From: Flavobacterium saccharophilum
GTDB lineage: Bacteria; Bacteroidota; Bacteroidia; Flavobacteriales; Flavobacteriaceae
NCBI RefSeq assembly: GCF_900142735.1
Contig: NZ_FRBY01000005.1
Span: forward strand, 496,001 to 560,000
Length of the DNA stretch: 64,000 nt
Direction of reading: 5' to 3'
Position numbers and translations under genes: made by a program. Below, piece by piece: positions 10,675 to 19,931 of this stretch. The notes under the pieces are model-generated. The model was not told the origin of the DNA. It worked only from the letters and a program-made list of their open reading frames with translations, and searched no databases. Each line of letters opens with the position of its first letter. Position 1 is the first letter of the stretch.

Positions 10675-10689
10675 AAAAAAAAAAAAAAA
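10675..10689. repeat. Homopolymer of 15 A upstream of susC
   Basis: An uninterrupted run of 15 adenines 60 bases before the SusC start codon. Such tracts slip easily in replication, so its length may vary between cells. Confidence 0.8.
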
Positions 10690-10749
10690 TCATTAGGAAA
10701 GTTAACAAATTATTAAGAGTTTTGCGAGACTAATTCAAAATATTTAAAA

Positions 10750-13700
10750 ATGAAACTAAAGTTCAATGGATTCTTAGTGCTATTATTAGTACTAGTGGCG
10801 CAACTAACTTTTGCGCAAGAAAGAGCTGTTTCAGGAACTGTTTCTGATAATGCAGGTATGCCTCTTCCAGGTGTAAGTGTATTAGTAAAAGGAACAAAAT
10901 CTGGAACGCAAACCGATTTTGATGGTAAATTTTCTATCAAAGCATCAACAAGCCAAGTTTTGGTATTTAGCTACATTGGTATGAAAAGCCAAGAGATAGC
11001 GGCAAGCTCATCAACTATCAACGTAAAATTGACTGACGATTCAGTAGAGCTTGAAAGCGTTGTTATTACAGCTGCTTTAGGGATTAAAAGAGAGAAAAAA
11101 TCTATCAGTTATGCTGCTCAAGATTTAAAAGGTAGCATCATTAACGAAGGAGGTACTAATAATGCGGTTTCAGCATTATCTGGTAACGTTGCAGGTTTGC
11201 AAGTAATTTCTCCATCTACAATGGGAGGTTCTACAAGAGTTGTACTTAGAGGTGTTGGATCTGTAACAGGAGAAAACAGACCTTTAATCGTAATTGATGG
11301 TATTCCATTAGACAACGGTAACTACAACACAAGTAACACTCAAAGAGGTGCTGGAGGTAGAGATTATGGAGATGCATCAGCAGATATTAATCCTGACGAT
11401 ATCGAGTCTGTGACTGTATTAAAAGGAGGTCCTGCAGCAGCACTTTACGGAAGTAGAGCTGGTAACGGAGCTATTTTGTATACAACAAAATCAGCAAAAA
11501 AATCTGGCGGAAAATCTGAAATATCTTTCAATACTGGTCTTACGTTTGAAAACGTATACATCATGCCAAACTTACAACATGAGTATGGAGGAGGTAGTTC
11601 ATCTACTTTCCAACAACAAGTTATCAACGGTCAGACTTACAACGTTGCTGACTATGCTACAGACGAAAGCTGGGGTCCAAAGTATGACACAAATTTGAAA
11701 TACTTACCATGGAATGCATTTGATCCTGAATTTTCTAATGATTATTTAAAAGAAAAATCATGGGTAAACCCACAAAATGATGTTAGATCATTCTTTAACA
11801 CTGGTATCACAAGAAACAACTCTATCTCTTTTGCAAAATCTACACAAGATGCAGGAGTTAGATTCTCTTTCGCTAACCAAAAAACAGAAGGTATTGTGCC
11901 AAACTCTAGTTTGACAAAAAACACTTTCTCTATCAATGCTAATGCAAAATTAAGCGACAAGCTTAAAGCAGAAGGTATGGCTACTTACGTACAAACTAGA
12001 GGTTTTAACAGACCTGAAGTTGGATACGGAGATAACGGATTAGGACAAAAATTCTACCAATGGGGTCAAAGACAATTGGATTATGATGAATTGAAAGACT
12101 ACAAACTTGCAAACGGTGCTCAAAGATCATGGAATAGAATTGCATGGGATGACGCAACACCTAACTATTCAGATAACCCGTACTGGATCATCAATGAAAA
12201 CACTTCAAATGATACAAGAAACAGAATTTATGGTAACGGAAAACTTACTTACAATTTCACACCAGAATTATATGCTGTAGGTAACGTTTATGCAGATGTT
12301 TACAACTTGAATATTACAGAAAGAGTAGCAATTGGTTCGCAAGCAACTTCAAGCTATACTCAAAGTTCTAGAACTTTAACTGATTTCAACTACGAAGGTC
12401 GTTTACACTATGACAAAAAATTTGATAAATTCAGCATCAATTCATTCGTAGGTGCAAACAGAAGAAATTACAATTTCACTAGAGTTTCAGGTAATACAGT
12501 AGGTGGATTGGTTCTTCCAAACATTTACAACTTGTCAAACAGTGCAAGTCCAGCACAATCAACAAATTTTGACGAAAAAAACAGAACAAACAGTTTATAC
12601 GGTTTTGTTTCTGTAGGATATGATGACTTCTTATTTTTAGAGGTTACAGACAGACAAGATTGGTTTAGTACAGTAAAAGAACCAGTTAACTATGCATCTG
12701 TTACTGGAAGTTTCATTTTCTCAGAATTAACTAATATTTCTTGGTTAAACTATGGTAAAATTAGAGGAGGATGGGCACAAGCTGGTAACGCTGCTGCAAC
12801 TTACGCACAAGCTAACTACGCTGTTGTTGGAACATCTTTTCAAAACGATCCAAGATACAGCCAGCCAGCTACAGCTGGTAATCCAGATTTAAAACCTGAA
12901 TTAAAAACTACATCAGAAATTGGTTTAGAATTAAGTTTACTTGACAGAAGATTAGGTATTGACCTTACTTACTATGACGTAACAACTACAGACTTAATTA
13001 CTGCAATTGAAGGAGATCCATCTTCAGGTTTCCCAGGTAAAACTTTCAATGCAGGTAAATTACAAAACAAAGGTATCGAGGCTACTGTAACAATTAACCC
13101 AGTGAGAACACAAGATTTCAGATGGGATATCACTTGGAACTACGCTCAAAACAACAATAAACTTCTTGAGTTAACTGATGGTACTAATGAATTAACACTT
13201 GCAAACGCACCATTCCAAGCTAGATTATTAGCTGTTGTAGGTCAGCCTTACGGTCAAATCTACGGAACTGACTTTACATATGATGCTAACGGTAACAAAG
13301 TAGTTGATGCAGATGGAGCATATATTCCTTCAGCTCAAAAATCTTTAGGAACTGTTACTCCTAAATACAACATGGGTCTTAGAAACAACTTTAAATATAA
13401 AAACTTAAATTTTGGTTTCTTAATTGATATGCAAGAAGGTGGTAGCTATTTCTCTACATCTCATATGTGGGGTTCTTACTCTGGTATGTTAGAGCACACT
13501 GCAACACCTGGTCTTAGAGAAAATGGTGTAGTTGTTGATGCAGTTTATGAAGACGGAACAACAAACACATCTGTATTACCTGGTCAGACTTGGGCTCAAC
13601 AGCACTATGGTCTTGATGCAATGAACGTTTTTGACGCTAGTTATGTGAAATTAAGAGAAGTAACTTTTGGATACACATTACCTAAAAAAATCATCGGACC

Positions 13701-13875
13701 ATTAGCTGAAATTAGATTCTCACTTTTTGCAAGAAACTTATTCGCTTGGGGCTTAGACTGGAAAGGAATGGATCCTGAAATGGCATCTTACGGAAGTGGT
13801 AACACTCAAGGTCTTGAAGGTGGTTCATTACCATCAACTAGAACATACGGAATGAATCTAGAATTAAAATTCTAA
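10750..13875 (+). CDS. SusC/RagA-family TonB-linked outer membrane transporter
   Basis: A 1041-residue outer-membrane pore that imports large ligands with its SusD partner, driven by TonB. Seen in order: signal peptide ending TFAQ (residue 23), a carboxypeptidase-regulatory-like beta-sandwich (about 27-105, SGTVSDNAGMPLPGVSVLVKG split over two strands), a plug domain (about 118-232) with VIDGIPLD, DIESVTVLKGGPAAALYGSRA and NGAILYTTK, then a 22-strand-type barrel ending in Phe. Its stop is 13 bases from the SusD gene, so they form a pair. No glycosidase, lyase or regulator is adjacent, so the substrate cannot be named; peptide or glycan ligands are both possible. Confidence 0.93.
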   Translation: MKLKFNGFLVLLLVLVAQLTFAQERAVSGTVSDNAGMPLPGVSVLVKGTKSGTQTDFDGKFSIKASTSQVLVFSYIGMKSQEIAASSSTINVKLTDDSVELESVVITAALGIKREKKSISYAAQDLKGSIINEGGTNNAVSALSGNVAGLQVISPSTMGGSTRVVLRGVGSVTGENRPLIVIDGIPLDNGNYNTSNTQRGAGGRDYGDASADINPDDIESVTVLKGGPAAALYGSRAGNGAILYTTKSAKKSGGKSEISFNTGLTFENVYIMPNLQHEYGGGSSSTFQQQVINGQTYNVADYATDESWGPKYDTNLKYLPWNAFDPEFSNDYLKEKSWVNPQNDVRSFFNTGITRNNSISFAKSTQDAGVRFSFANQKTEGIVPNSSLTKNTFSINANAKLSDKLKAEGMATYVQTRGFNRPEVGYGDNGLGQKFYQWGQRQLDYDELKDYKLANGAQRSWNRIAWDDATPNYSDNPYWIINENTSNDTRNRIYGNGKLTYNFTPELYAVGNVYADVYNLNITERVAIGSQATSSYTQSSRTLTDFNYEGRLHYDKKFDKFSINSFVGANRRNYNFTRVSGNTVGGLVLPNIYNLSNSASPAQSTNFDEKNRTNSLYGFVSVGYDDFLFLEVTDRQDWFSTVKEPVNYASVTGSFIFSELTNISWLNYGKIRGGWAQAGNAAATYAQANYAVVGTSFQNDPRYSQPATAGNPDLKPELKTTSEIGLELSLLDRRLGIDLTYYDVTTTDLITAIEGDPSSGFPGKTFNAGKLQNKGIEATVTINPVRTQDFRWDITWNYAQNNNKLLELTDGTNELTLANAPFQARLLAVVGQPYGQIYGTDFTYDANGNKVVDADGAYIPSAQKSLGTVTPKYNMGLRNNFKYKNLNFGFLIDMQEGGSYFSTSHMWGSYSGMLEHTATPGLRENGVVVDAVYEDGTTNTSVLPGQTWAQQHYGLDAMNVFDASYVKLREVTFGYTLPKKIIGPLAEIRFSLFARNLFAWGLDWKGMDPEMASYGSGNTQGLEGGSLPSTRTYGMNLELKF

Positions 13876-13888
13876 AAAAAAAATCAAG

Positions 13889-15463
13889 ATGAAAAAATTA
13901 TTCATATCAATACTATCAATTGCAGCACTACTTACTACCACTGTAAGTTGTGATGATCAATTAGAAGAAATCAACAAAAACCCAAATGCACCTGAAATTG
14001 GACAAACGACTACTTTCGGAATTTTCAATGGTGCTAATTACAACCTAATGACCAATGCAAGAGGAAGTTTTTCTTCAGGAAGAATGGCATTACCATGGGT
14101 ACAGTATTCTGCACAGAGAAATTACACAGAAGAAGATCGTTTTCAATTTAGAGAGGCGACTAACAAAAGTTTGTGGACTGATTACTATGTAACTGCAATA
14201 GATTACAAAACTATTATCGATTTAAACACTGATCCTACGACCAGAACCGCAAATGAAATTTACGGAAATCCGAATAATCAGATTGCAGCTGCGAGAGTAA
14301 TGTTGGCTTACACTTTTTTACAATTAGTTGATGCTTACGGAGATGTTCCTTACTGGTCTTATGGTAATAACGATCCAGACTTTCAGGCATTACAAATTGA
14401 AAAATACATAAAACCAAAATTTGCTTCTCAAACTAAGATCTATGCTGATCTTATGAAAGAACTTAAAGAAGCTGCTGCAATGGTTGTAACTTCTGAATCA
14501 GTTGTTTTCACAAGAGGAGATAAACTTTTTGGAAGTCCAGCTAAACTTATCAAATTTGCTAACTCTTTGAGATTACGTATTGCAACAAGAGTTAAAGGTG
14601 TTGTTCCTGGAGCAGAAGCTCACATTACTGAAGCTATTGCAGGAGGAGTTATGACATCTAATGCTGATAATGTTGGATTGAAATACCAAAAAGACAATGT
14701 ACTTCCAAGTCCATTCTACAATGATTTCTACATTGGAAACAGAACAGATTTCGCTATTTCAAACACACTTGTTGACTTATTAAAAGGACAGTTAGGAAAT
14801 TTTGGAGTTGACCCAAGGTTACAAAAATATGCTGCTCCTAAAACAGCTAGTAAAACAGCCGTTAGAGATAATACATATGCTGAAACAGATGATTTAACTC
14901 AATATGTTGGTATGCCTTACGGTATCACAAGTGCACAAGCTGCTGGACAAAGACCAAATACTTCATTCTGGAGCTCAAATGTATTAAAGCAAGATTACAC
15001 AGAAATCCTAATGGAATATGCTGAAGTTGCATTTTTAGTATCTGAAAGCAAAGGATGGTCTGCTCCTGAATACCAAGCTGGTGTTAGAGCTTCTATGGAG
15101 CGTTGGGGAGTAGCTACTGCTAAAATCGACGCTTACGTTACTGCTTTACCTGCGCCAAATGAAGAAAATGTAATTACTCAAAAGTACATTGCTCTTTTCA
15201 TGCAACCTTATGAAGCGTTTGCTGAGTACAGAAGAACAGGATACCCTGATACACTTTTACAACCAGGTCAATCATATGCATTTAACGTACCACAAGCGGG
15301 AGTTACAACTTACACTTTCTTAGCGTTAAATAACTTAACTGCAATGCCAGCAAGATTTACTTACCCAGTTAGTTTACAACAACTAAATGGTGAGAATGTA
15401 GCTGCTGCTGCTGCTGCTATTGGTGGAGATGAATTAGACACAAAACTTATTTGGGCTAAATAA
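13889..15463 (+). CDS. SusD/RagB-family nutrient-binding lipoprotein
   Basis: A 524-residue surface lipoprotein that caps the SusC pore and binds the ligand. The signal peptide ends in TTTVSC with the lipid-bearing Cys21, followed by acidic residues. The helical TPR-like core typical of the family is visible, for example AAARVMLAYTFLQLVDAYGD near residues 131-150. It is of the SusD-like type 2 group judging by these motifs. It follows SusC by 13 bases and is followed by a strong terminator, so the operon is just the pair. Confidence 0.9.
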   Translation: MKKLFISILSIAALLTTTVSCDDQLEEINKNPNAPEIGQTTTFGIFNGANYNLMTNARGSFSSGRMALPWVQYSAQRNYTEEDRFQFREATNKSLWTDYYVTAIDYKTIIDLNTDPTTRTANEIYGNPNNQIAAARVMLAYTFLQLVDAYGDVPYWSYGNNDPDFQALQIEKYIKPKFASQTKIYADLMKELKEAAAMVVTSESVVFTRGDKLFGSPAKLIKFANSLRLRIATRVKGVVPGAEAHITEAIAGGVMTSNADNVGLKYQKDNVLPSPFYNDFYIGNRTDFAISNTLVDLLKGQLGNFGVDPRLQKYAAPKTASKTAVRDNTYAETDDLTQYVGMPYGITSAQAAGQRPNTSFWSSNVLKQDYTEILMEYAEVAFLVSESKGWSAPEYQAGVRASMERWGVATAKIDAYVTALPAPNEENVITQKYIALFMQPYEAFAEYRRTGYPDTLLQPGQSYAFNVPQAGVTTYTFLALNNLTAMPARFTYPVSLQQLNGENVAAAAAAIGGDELDTKLIWAK

Positions 15464-15489
15464 TTCCAACAAACCCTATAATACCAAAA

Positions 15490-15519
15490 ACCACTCTGTT
15501 CATTCAGGGTGGTTTTTTT
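15490..15519 (+). terminator. Terminator of the susCD operon
   Basis: Stem ACCACTCTG/CAGGGTGGT with one G-T pair and a 6-base loop, followed by TTTTTTT at 15513-15519. Its T tract falls where the -33 box of the next promoter would be. Confidence 0.9.
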
Positions 15520-15535
15520 ATATAAACATTATACC

Positions 15536-15543
15536 TATATTTG
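15536..15543 (+). promoter_or_regulatory. Probable -7 box of rlmB
   Basis: TATATTTG fits TAnnTTTG exactly and ends 4 bases before the rlmB ATG, which would make the transcript leaderless or nearly so. No TTG is present 17-23 bp upstream, only the T tract of the susD terminator. Confidence 0.5.
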
Positions 15544-15547
15544 CCGT

Positions 15548-16282
15548 ATGGAAAAAGAACATCAAATATTTGGGATTAGAGCCATTATTGAAGCAATACA
15601 GGCAGGAAAAGAAGTAGACAAAGTATTTATACAAAAGGAGATTTCTGGTGAATTAATGAAAGACTTAATGAAGGTAATGAAACGTGCCAACATAAACTTT
15701 TCATACGTGCCTGTTGAAAAATTGAATCGTCTAACACCAAATAATCATCAGGGAGCAGTTGCAACAATCTCCCCTATTGGTTTTATCGATTTAGAACATT
15801 TGGTTGAATCAACTATTGCCTCTGGATCTAAACCATTATTTTTAATATTAGATCAAATTTCTGATGCCAGAAACTTTGGAGCAATTATCAGAACTGCAGA
15901 ATGTACTGGAGTAAATGGTATTATTGTCCAAAAAGCAGGTTCTGCACCTGTAAATGGTGACACAGTAAAAACTTCGGCGGGAGCCGTATTTAATGTTCCT
16001 ATCTGCAAAGTTGAGCATATTAAAGATGCTATCTTTTATTTACAAGGATCAGGAATAAAAACTGTTGCTGCTACTGAAAAAACAGACCAAAACATTTACG
16101 ACATCGCTCTAAATGAACCTGTTGCAATTATCATGGGGTCTGAAGACAGAGGAATTAACCCATCTGTTCTTAAAATTGTAGATGAAAAAGCAAAGCTACC
16201 CATGTTTGGAACAATAGGATCACTAAATGTTTCCGTGGCTTGTGGAGCATTCTTATATGAAACTGTGCGTCAAAGAAGTTAA
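15548..16282 (+). CDS. rlmB: 23S rRNA 2'-O-methyltransferase of the RlmB/TrmH family
   Basis: A SPOUT-fold enzyme that uses SAM to methylate a ribose, most likely Gm2251 of the 23S rRNA peptidyl-transferase loop. From the ATG at 15548 it has 244 residues. An N-terminal L30e-like RNA-binding domain (1-75) is followed by the SPOUT domain with motif 1 DARNFGAIIRTAE (106-118), motif 2 IMGSEDRGI (195-203) and motif 3 SLNVSVACG (225-233). An in-frame GTG at 15509 would start inside the upstream terminator and is rejected. Assignment to RlmB and not another TrmH paralogue rests on length and the N-terminal domain. Confidence 0.88.
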   Translation: MEKEHQIFGIRAIIEAIQAGKEVDKVFIQKEISGELMKDLMKVMKRANINFSYVPVEKLNRLTPNNHQGAVATISPIGFIDLEHLVESTIASGSKPLFLILDQISDARNFGAIIRTAECTGVNGIIVQKAGSAPVNGDTVKTSAGAVFNVPICKVEHIKDAIFYLQGSGIKTVAATEKTDQNIYDIALNEPVAIIMGSEDRGINPSVLKIVDEKAKLPMFGTIGSLNVSVACGAFLYETVRQRS

Positions 16283-16332
16283 AAATACTGAGAAATATAA
16301 GGTGGCAAAATAAATATTCAAATTATTAATTG

Positions 16333-17136
16333 ATGTCTTCCAAATCTGCTCAAAAAATATTACTTATAAAAATATGCTGTATAATTACGGCATTTTTTGT
16401 TTGCGGAATGATCAATGCGCAAAGTAAAACTTACGGACAGTCATGGAATGAATTAAAATTCAATAGAACTATAAATAAAAAATGGTCCGGAGAATTAAAT
16501 CTTGGAAGCAGTTATAGCAGTACAGAATCTTCATCAAATATTTTTCAATCAAATATTCAACAATCTGTAGCAGTATGGGCACATTATTACCTAACACCTC
16601 GTTGGAAACTCTCAACGTCTGCGGCTTATTTTAACAATAAAGATGTACCCGAAATTGGACAATATGAATCCCCAGAATGGAGATTCGCTTTACAAGGAAT
16701 ATACTATTTTCATAAAACAGGATACACTTTAAGTACCCGAATGAGAATGGAACTCAGACATATGAAAAATGGTAATAATGATTATGAAGATGTTCTAAGG
16801 TATCGACAGCAAATAAAATACCAACAACCTATCAATAGTAAAGCTTTAAGAAAAGGGGTAATTTATGCAGTTGCATTTGACGAACTATTCTTTAAATCTG
16901 GCGCGAAAGTAACTGGAGAAAGTTTTTTTGACCGAAATAGACTAAATGTGGGAGGTGGATATTTAATCACCGATGATTTTCAGGTAGAATTGACTTACGC
17001 CAATGAATATCTTCCTAGAAACGGAGGTAATAAAATTATCAATGCTGCTTCTCTAATTATTACTTTTAATAATTTTTTCGAAAATATAAGTAAAAAATTG
17101 ACTCCTAAAAAACAAACTGAAGCTATCGAAGACTAA
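16333..17136 (+). CDS. DUF2490 outer membrane protein
   Basis: A 267-residue secreted protein, probably a small outer-membrane barrel. A signal peptide ends MINAQ near residue 29. The mature part shows alternating aromatic/polar strands such as WNELKFNRTINKKWSGELNL and FQVELTYANEYLPRNGG, typical of DUF2490 proteins in Bacteroidetes. Function unknown. I start at the ATG at 16333; a TTG directly before it is not needed. It is convergent with the next gene, with only 5 bases between stops. Confidence 0.75.
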   Translation: MSSKSAQKILLIKICCIITAFFVCGMINAQSKTYGQSWNELKFNRTINKKWSGELNLGSSYSSTESSSNIFQSNIQQSVAVWAHYYLTPRWKLSTSAAYFNNKDVPEIGQYESPEWRFALQGIYYFHKTGYTLSTRMRMELRHMKNGNNDYEDVLRYRQQIKYQQPINSKALRKGVIYAVAFDELFFKSGAKVTGESFFDRNRLNVGGGYLITDDFQVELTYANEYLPRNGGNKIINAASLIITFNNFFENISKKLTPKKQTEAIED

Positions 17137-17141
17137 AGACT

Positions 17142-17651
17142 TTATCTATCTTCTTCCTTCTTCAAAAAGCAAATTAACTGCTCTATTATTGCATTTTTAT
17201 GTAATTTAAAATTATAATCACGAATAAATTCTGTCCCTTTCATATTAATTTCAGCAACTACAGCTTCAAACCTCGAGAAAGCTTCAAGATCCCTATCATC
17301 CATCAAATATAGCACTTGCATTATTGAATCATTACGCATATATTGAGTATCATAATGTGATAATTTGTATGACTTCTGATCAGCCAGATGAACAATTAAA
17401 TCATCATTTATTTTCTTTCCCACTTTTTTAGGAGGAAATGGCGTAGGCTGTAAGGCAATGAAATAATGTTCTTTATCTGTTACTATATTAATTTTTAGCG
17501 ATTTTGATTTGGTTGTATAAAAAACAGCAGGGTCAAAATAATACACCATTGTGCCATCAGCCAGCAATCTGTTCTTTATATCACATTGAGCAAATATCTT
17601 TGAACTAACAACTAATAAAACTACAAGAATCAAAAAGCTTATATTTTTCAT
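17142..17651 (-). CDS. Secreted protein of unknown function
   Basis: A 169-residue protein I do not recognise. From the ATG at 17649-17651 it has a clear signal peptide, MKNISFLILVVLLVVSS through IFAQ, then a small soluble domain with one Cys soon after cleavage (AQCDIKN). The longer frame to 17705 puts 18 charged residues before the signal and overlaps a promoter, so it is rejected. It lies downstream of the rhomboid gene but has its own promoter-like box. Confidence 0.65.
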   Translation of the reverse strand: MKNISFLILVVLLVVSSKIFAQCDIKNRLLADGTMVYYFDPAVFYTTKSKSLKINIVTDKEHYFIALQPTPFPPKKVGKKINDDLIVHLADQKSYKLSHYDTQYMRNDSIMQVLYLMDDRDLEAFSRFEAVVAEINMKGTEFIRDYNFKLHKNAIIEQLICFLKKEEDR

Positions 17652-17682
17652 AGCAGATTGAGATGAATTAGAATATCTATAA

Positions 17683-17690
17683 CAAAAATA
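17683..17690 (-). promoter_or_regulatory. Candidate -7 box for the 17142-17651 gene
   Basis: On the minus strand TATTTTTG fits TAnnTTTG, 31 bases before the ATG. TTTG at 17707-17710 is 16 bp upstream, slightly short, so this is a moderate call. Confidence 0.45.
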
Positions 17691-17720
17691 GTGTTTTAAA
17701 ACCAAACAAAATATTTGCTT

Positions 17721-18485
17721 CTATTTTTTATCCTCTGATTCTGATCTGGTTACAGAGTAATTAATTAATTTATCAGAACTAAAATAACTTAAAATAAATT
17801 CATCTTCTTCAACATGCTTCTCAACCGGAACAAAATTCCCGTTTTCATCAAAATGTTTCATAAAAGGATCATCTTCCGGGCTAAAATCTGGCTTTTGCCA
17901 ATCATAAACAATAGCTCTTTTGTACTCGGGAGTTTTATAAAACAATGTCAATACAAATCCTGTAAGGAAACCTGCTAAATGACCTTCCCATGAAATTGTG
18001 GCATCTACATCAGGAAAAACATACCAAATCATTCCTCCATAAAGTAATATTACAGACAAAGAAAGAGCTACTAGCCTGTAATAACCCGTCTGAATTCCTT
18101 TAAAGAAAATAAAGCTGACTAAAACATAAATCAAACCACTCGCTCCAATATGATAATTTTCGCGACCGATTACCCAGGTAATCACCCCTGAAAAAATAAT
18201 TCCATACACAATAACCGAAATTGCCTGCCTGGAATAAAAATATTGCAATGCAGCTAGTAACACCAAAAGCGGTATAGAATTATTATACAGATGCCCTAAA
18301 TTTTCATGAATAAAAGGACTAAACAAAACGCCTTGTAAACCAGAAAAATCCCGAGGATAAATTCCGTTTTGATAAAAGTCAAAGTCAAATCTAATTTGGA
18401 ACCAATATACTATCCATAAAAAAAGGACAAATAATACGGGAAGACCAATAACAGCATTTGAAAATTTAAATTGGTTGTCGTTCAT
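17721..18485 (-). CDS. Rhomboid-family intramembrane serine protease
   Basis: Cleaves membrane proteins within the lipid bilayer. The 254-residue product has six predicted membrane helices between residues 10 and 185. The catalytic serine lies in GASG (Ser116) and the partner histidine in SWEGHLAG (His169); HENLGHLYNNS at 60-70 is the conserved oxyanion-side segment. A soluble acidic C-terminal tail (about 186-254) is cytoplasmic by inference. Substrates are unknown; nothing nearby suggests one. Confidence 0.88.
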   Translation of the reverse strand: MNDNQFKFSNAVIGLPVLFVLFLWIVYWFQIRFDFDFYQNGIYPRDFSGLQGVLFSPFIHENLGHLYNNSIPLLVLLAALQYFYSRQAISVIVYGIIFSGVITWVIGRENYHIGASGLIYVLVSFIFFKGIQTGYYRLVALSLSVILLYGGMIWYVFPDVDATISWEGHLAGFLTGFVLTLFYKTPEYKRAIVYDWQKPDFSPEDDPFMKHFDENGNFVPVEKHVEEDEFILSYFSSDKLINYSVTRSESEDKK

Positions 18486-18639
18486 GTTTTAGGAATTAAT
18501 AAATGCAAGAACATCAAAAAACTATCCAAATACAATTTACTGATAATTTGTCAGCTAAACATAATCTTTTCAATCTTAACTCTTGAGTAATTAACTTTTA
18601 AAAATTTCTAATTAAAATTGAAAATAGTAATTTTACAAA

Positions 18640-19917
18640 ATGGAAGCACCATTAGCCGAGCGTATTCGCCCACAGAAATTAGAAGATTATATTAGTCAAA
18701 GTCATTTGGTTGGTCCAAACGGATCTTTGACACAACAAATTTCGAAAGGAATTATTCCGTCTCTAATATTCTGGGGACCTCCGGGAACGGGAAAAACAAC
18801 CTTGGCACAAATCATTGCCCAAGAATCAAAACGCCCATTTTATATTTTAAGCGCCATAAACTCAGGCGTAAAAGATATCCGTGATGTGATTGATAAAGCC
18901 AAGCAGAGTGGTGGATTGTTTACAGCCAAAAACCCCATTTTGTTTATTGATGAGATTCATCGTTTTAGCAAATCACAACAAGATTCACTTTTGGCAGCTG
19001 TCGAAAAAGGCTGGATTACCTTAGTTGGTGCTACCACCGAAAATCCCAGTTTTGAAGTGATTCCCGCCTTATTATCACGCTGCCAGGTTTACATATTAAA
19101 TGCTTTTACAAAAGCTGATCTCGAAGCCTTATTACATCGAGCGATGAAAACTGACACCGAATTAGCTTCCAAAAACATTATTCTAAAAGAAACTGAAGCT
19201 TTATTAAGGCTCTCGGGAGGAGATGGCCGAAAGCTTTTAAATATATTTGAATTAGTTATAAATGCTTCGGCTGGAGATGAAATCATTATTACAAATGATC
19301 GCGTTTTTGAATTGGTTCAGCAGAATACGGTTTTGTATGACAAAAGTGGCGAACACCATTATGATATCGTTTCAGCTTTTATAAAATCGATACGAGGAAG
19401 TGATCCTAACGGAGCTGTTTATTGGCTTGCCCGAATGATAGAAGGTGGAGAAGATGTTAAATTTATTGCCCGCAGAATGCTTATACTATCAAGCGAAGAT
19501 ATTGGGAATGCTAACCCAACCGCTTTTATAATGGCCAATAATACTTTTCAGGCAGTCACCACTATTGGCTACCCAGAAAGCCGAATTATATTGAGCCAAT
19601 GCGCCATTTATCTGGCCACATCTCCTAAAAGCAATGCTTCTTATATGGCAATTGGTAATGCACAGCAATTAGTTAAACAAACAGGAGATTTACCTGTTCC
19701 AATACATTTAAGAAATGCTCCAACGAAACTTATGAAAGAATTAGGCTATGGAGATGAGTATAAATATTCTCACGATTATGCCAATAATTTTGCTGAACAG
19801 GAATTTTTGCCGGATGCCATAAAAAAAACGGTTCTTTACAATCCGGGAAACAATTCTAGAGAGAATAGTAACCGCGAATTTTTAAAGAACCGTTGGAAAG
19901 ATAAATACGGTTATTAA
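18640..19917 (+). CDS. rarA: Replication-associated recombination protein A (AAA ATPase)
   Basis: RarA acts at stalled replication forks and is related to clamp loaders and WRNIP1. The 425-residue product has Walker A GPPGTGKT (46-53), Walker [10 protein letters not shown] (101-109, Asp104 and Glu105), the sensor TTENPSFEV and the C-terminal MgsA tetramerisation region. Length is typical. It stands alone, convergent with the following gene 14 bases away. Confidence 0.95.
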   Translation: MEAPLAERIRPQKLEDYISQSHLVGPNGSLTQQISKGIIPSLIFWGPPGTGKTTLAQIIAQESKRPFYILSAINSGVKDIRDVIDKAKQSGGLFTAKNPILFIDEIHRFSKSQQDSLLAAVEKGWITLVGATTENPSFEVIPALLSRCQVYILNAFTKADLEALLHRAMKTDTELASKNIILKETEALLRLSGGDGRKLLNIFELVINASAGDEIIITNDRVFELVQQNTVLYDKSGEHHYDIVSAFIKSIRGSDPNGAVYWLARMIEGGEDVKFIARRMLILSSEDIGNANPTAFIMANNTFQAVTTIGYPESRIILSQCAIYLATSPKSNASYMAIGNAQQLVKQTGDLPVPIHLRNAPTKLMKELGYGDEYKYSHDYANNFAEQEFLPDAIKKTVLYNPGNNSRENSNREFLKNRWKDKYGY

Positions 19918-19931
19918 AATCTATTTTTAAT

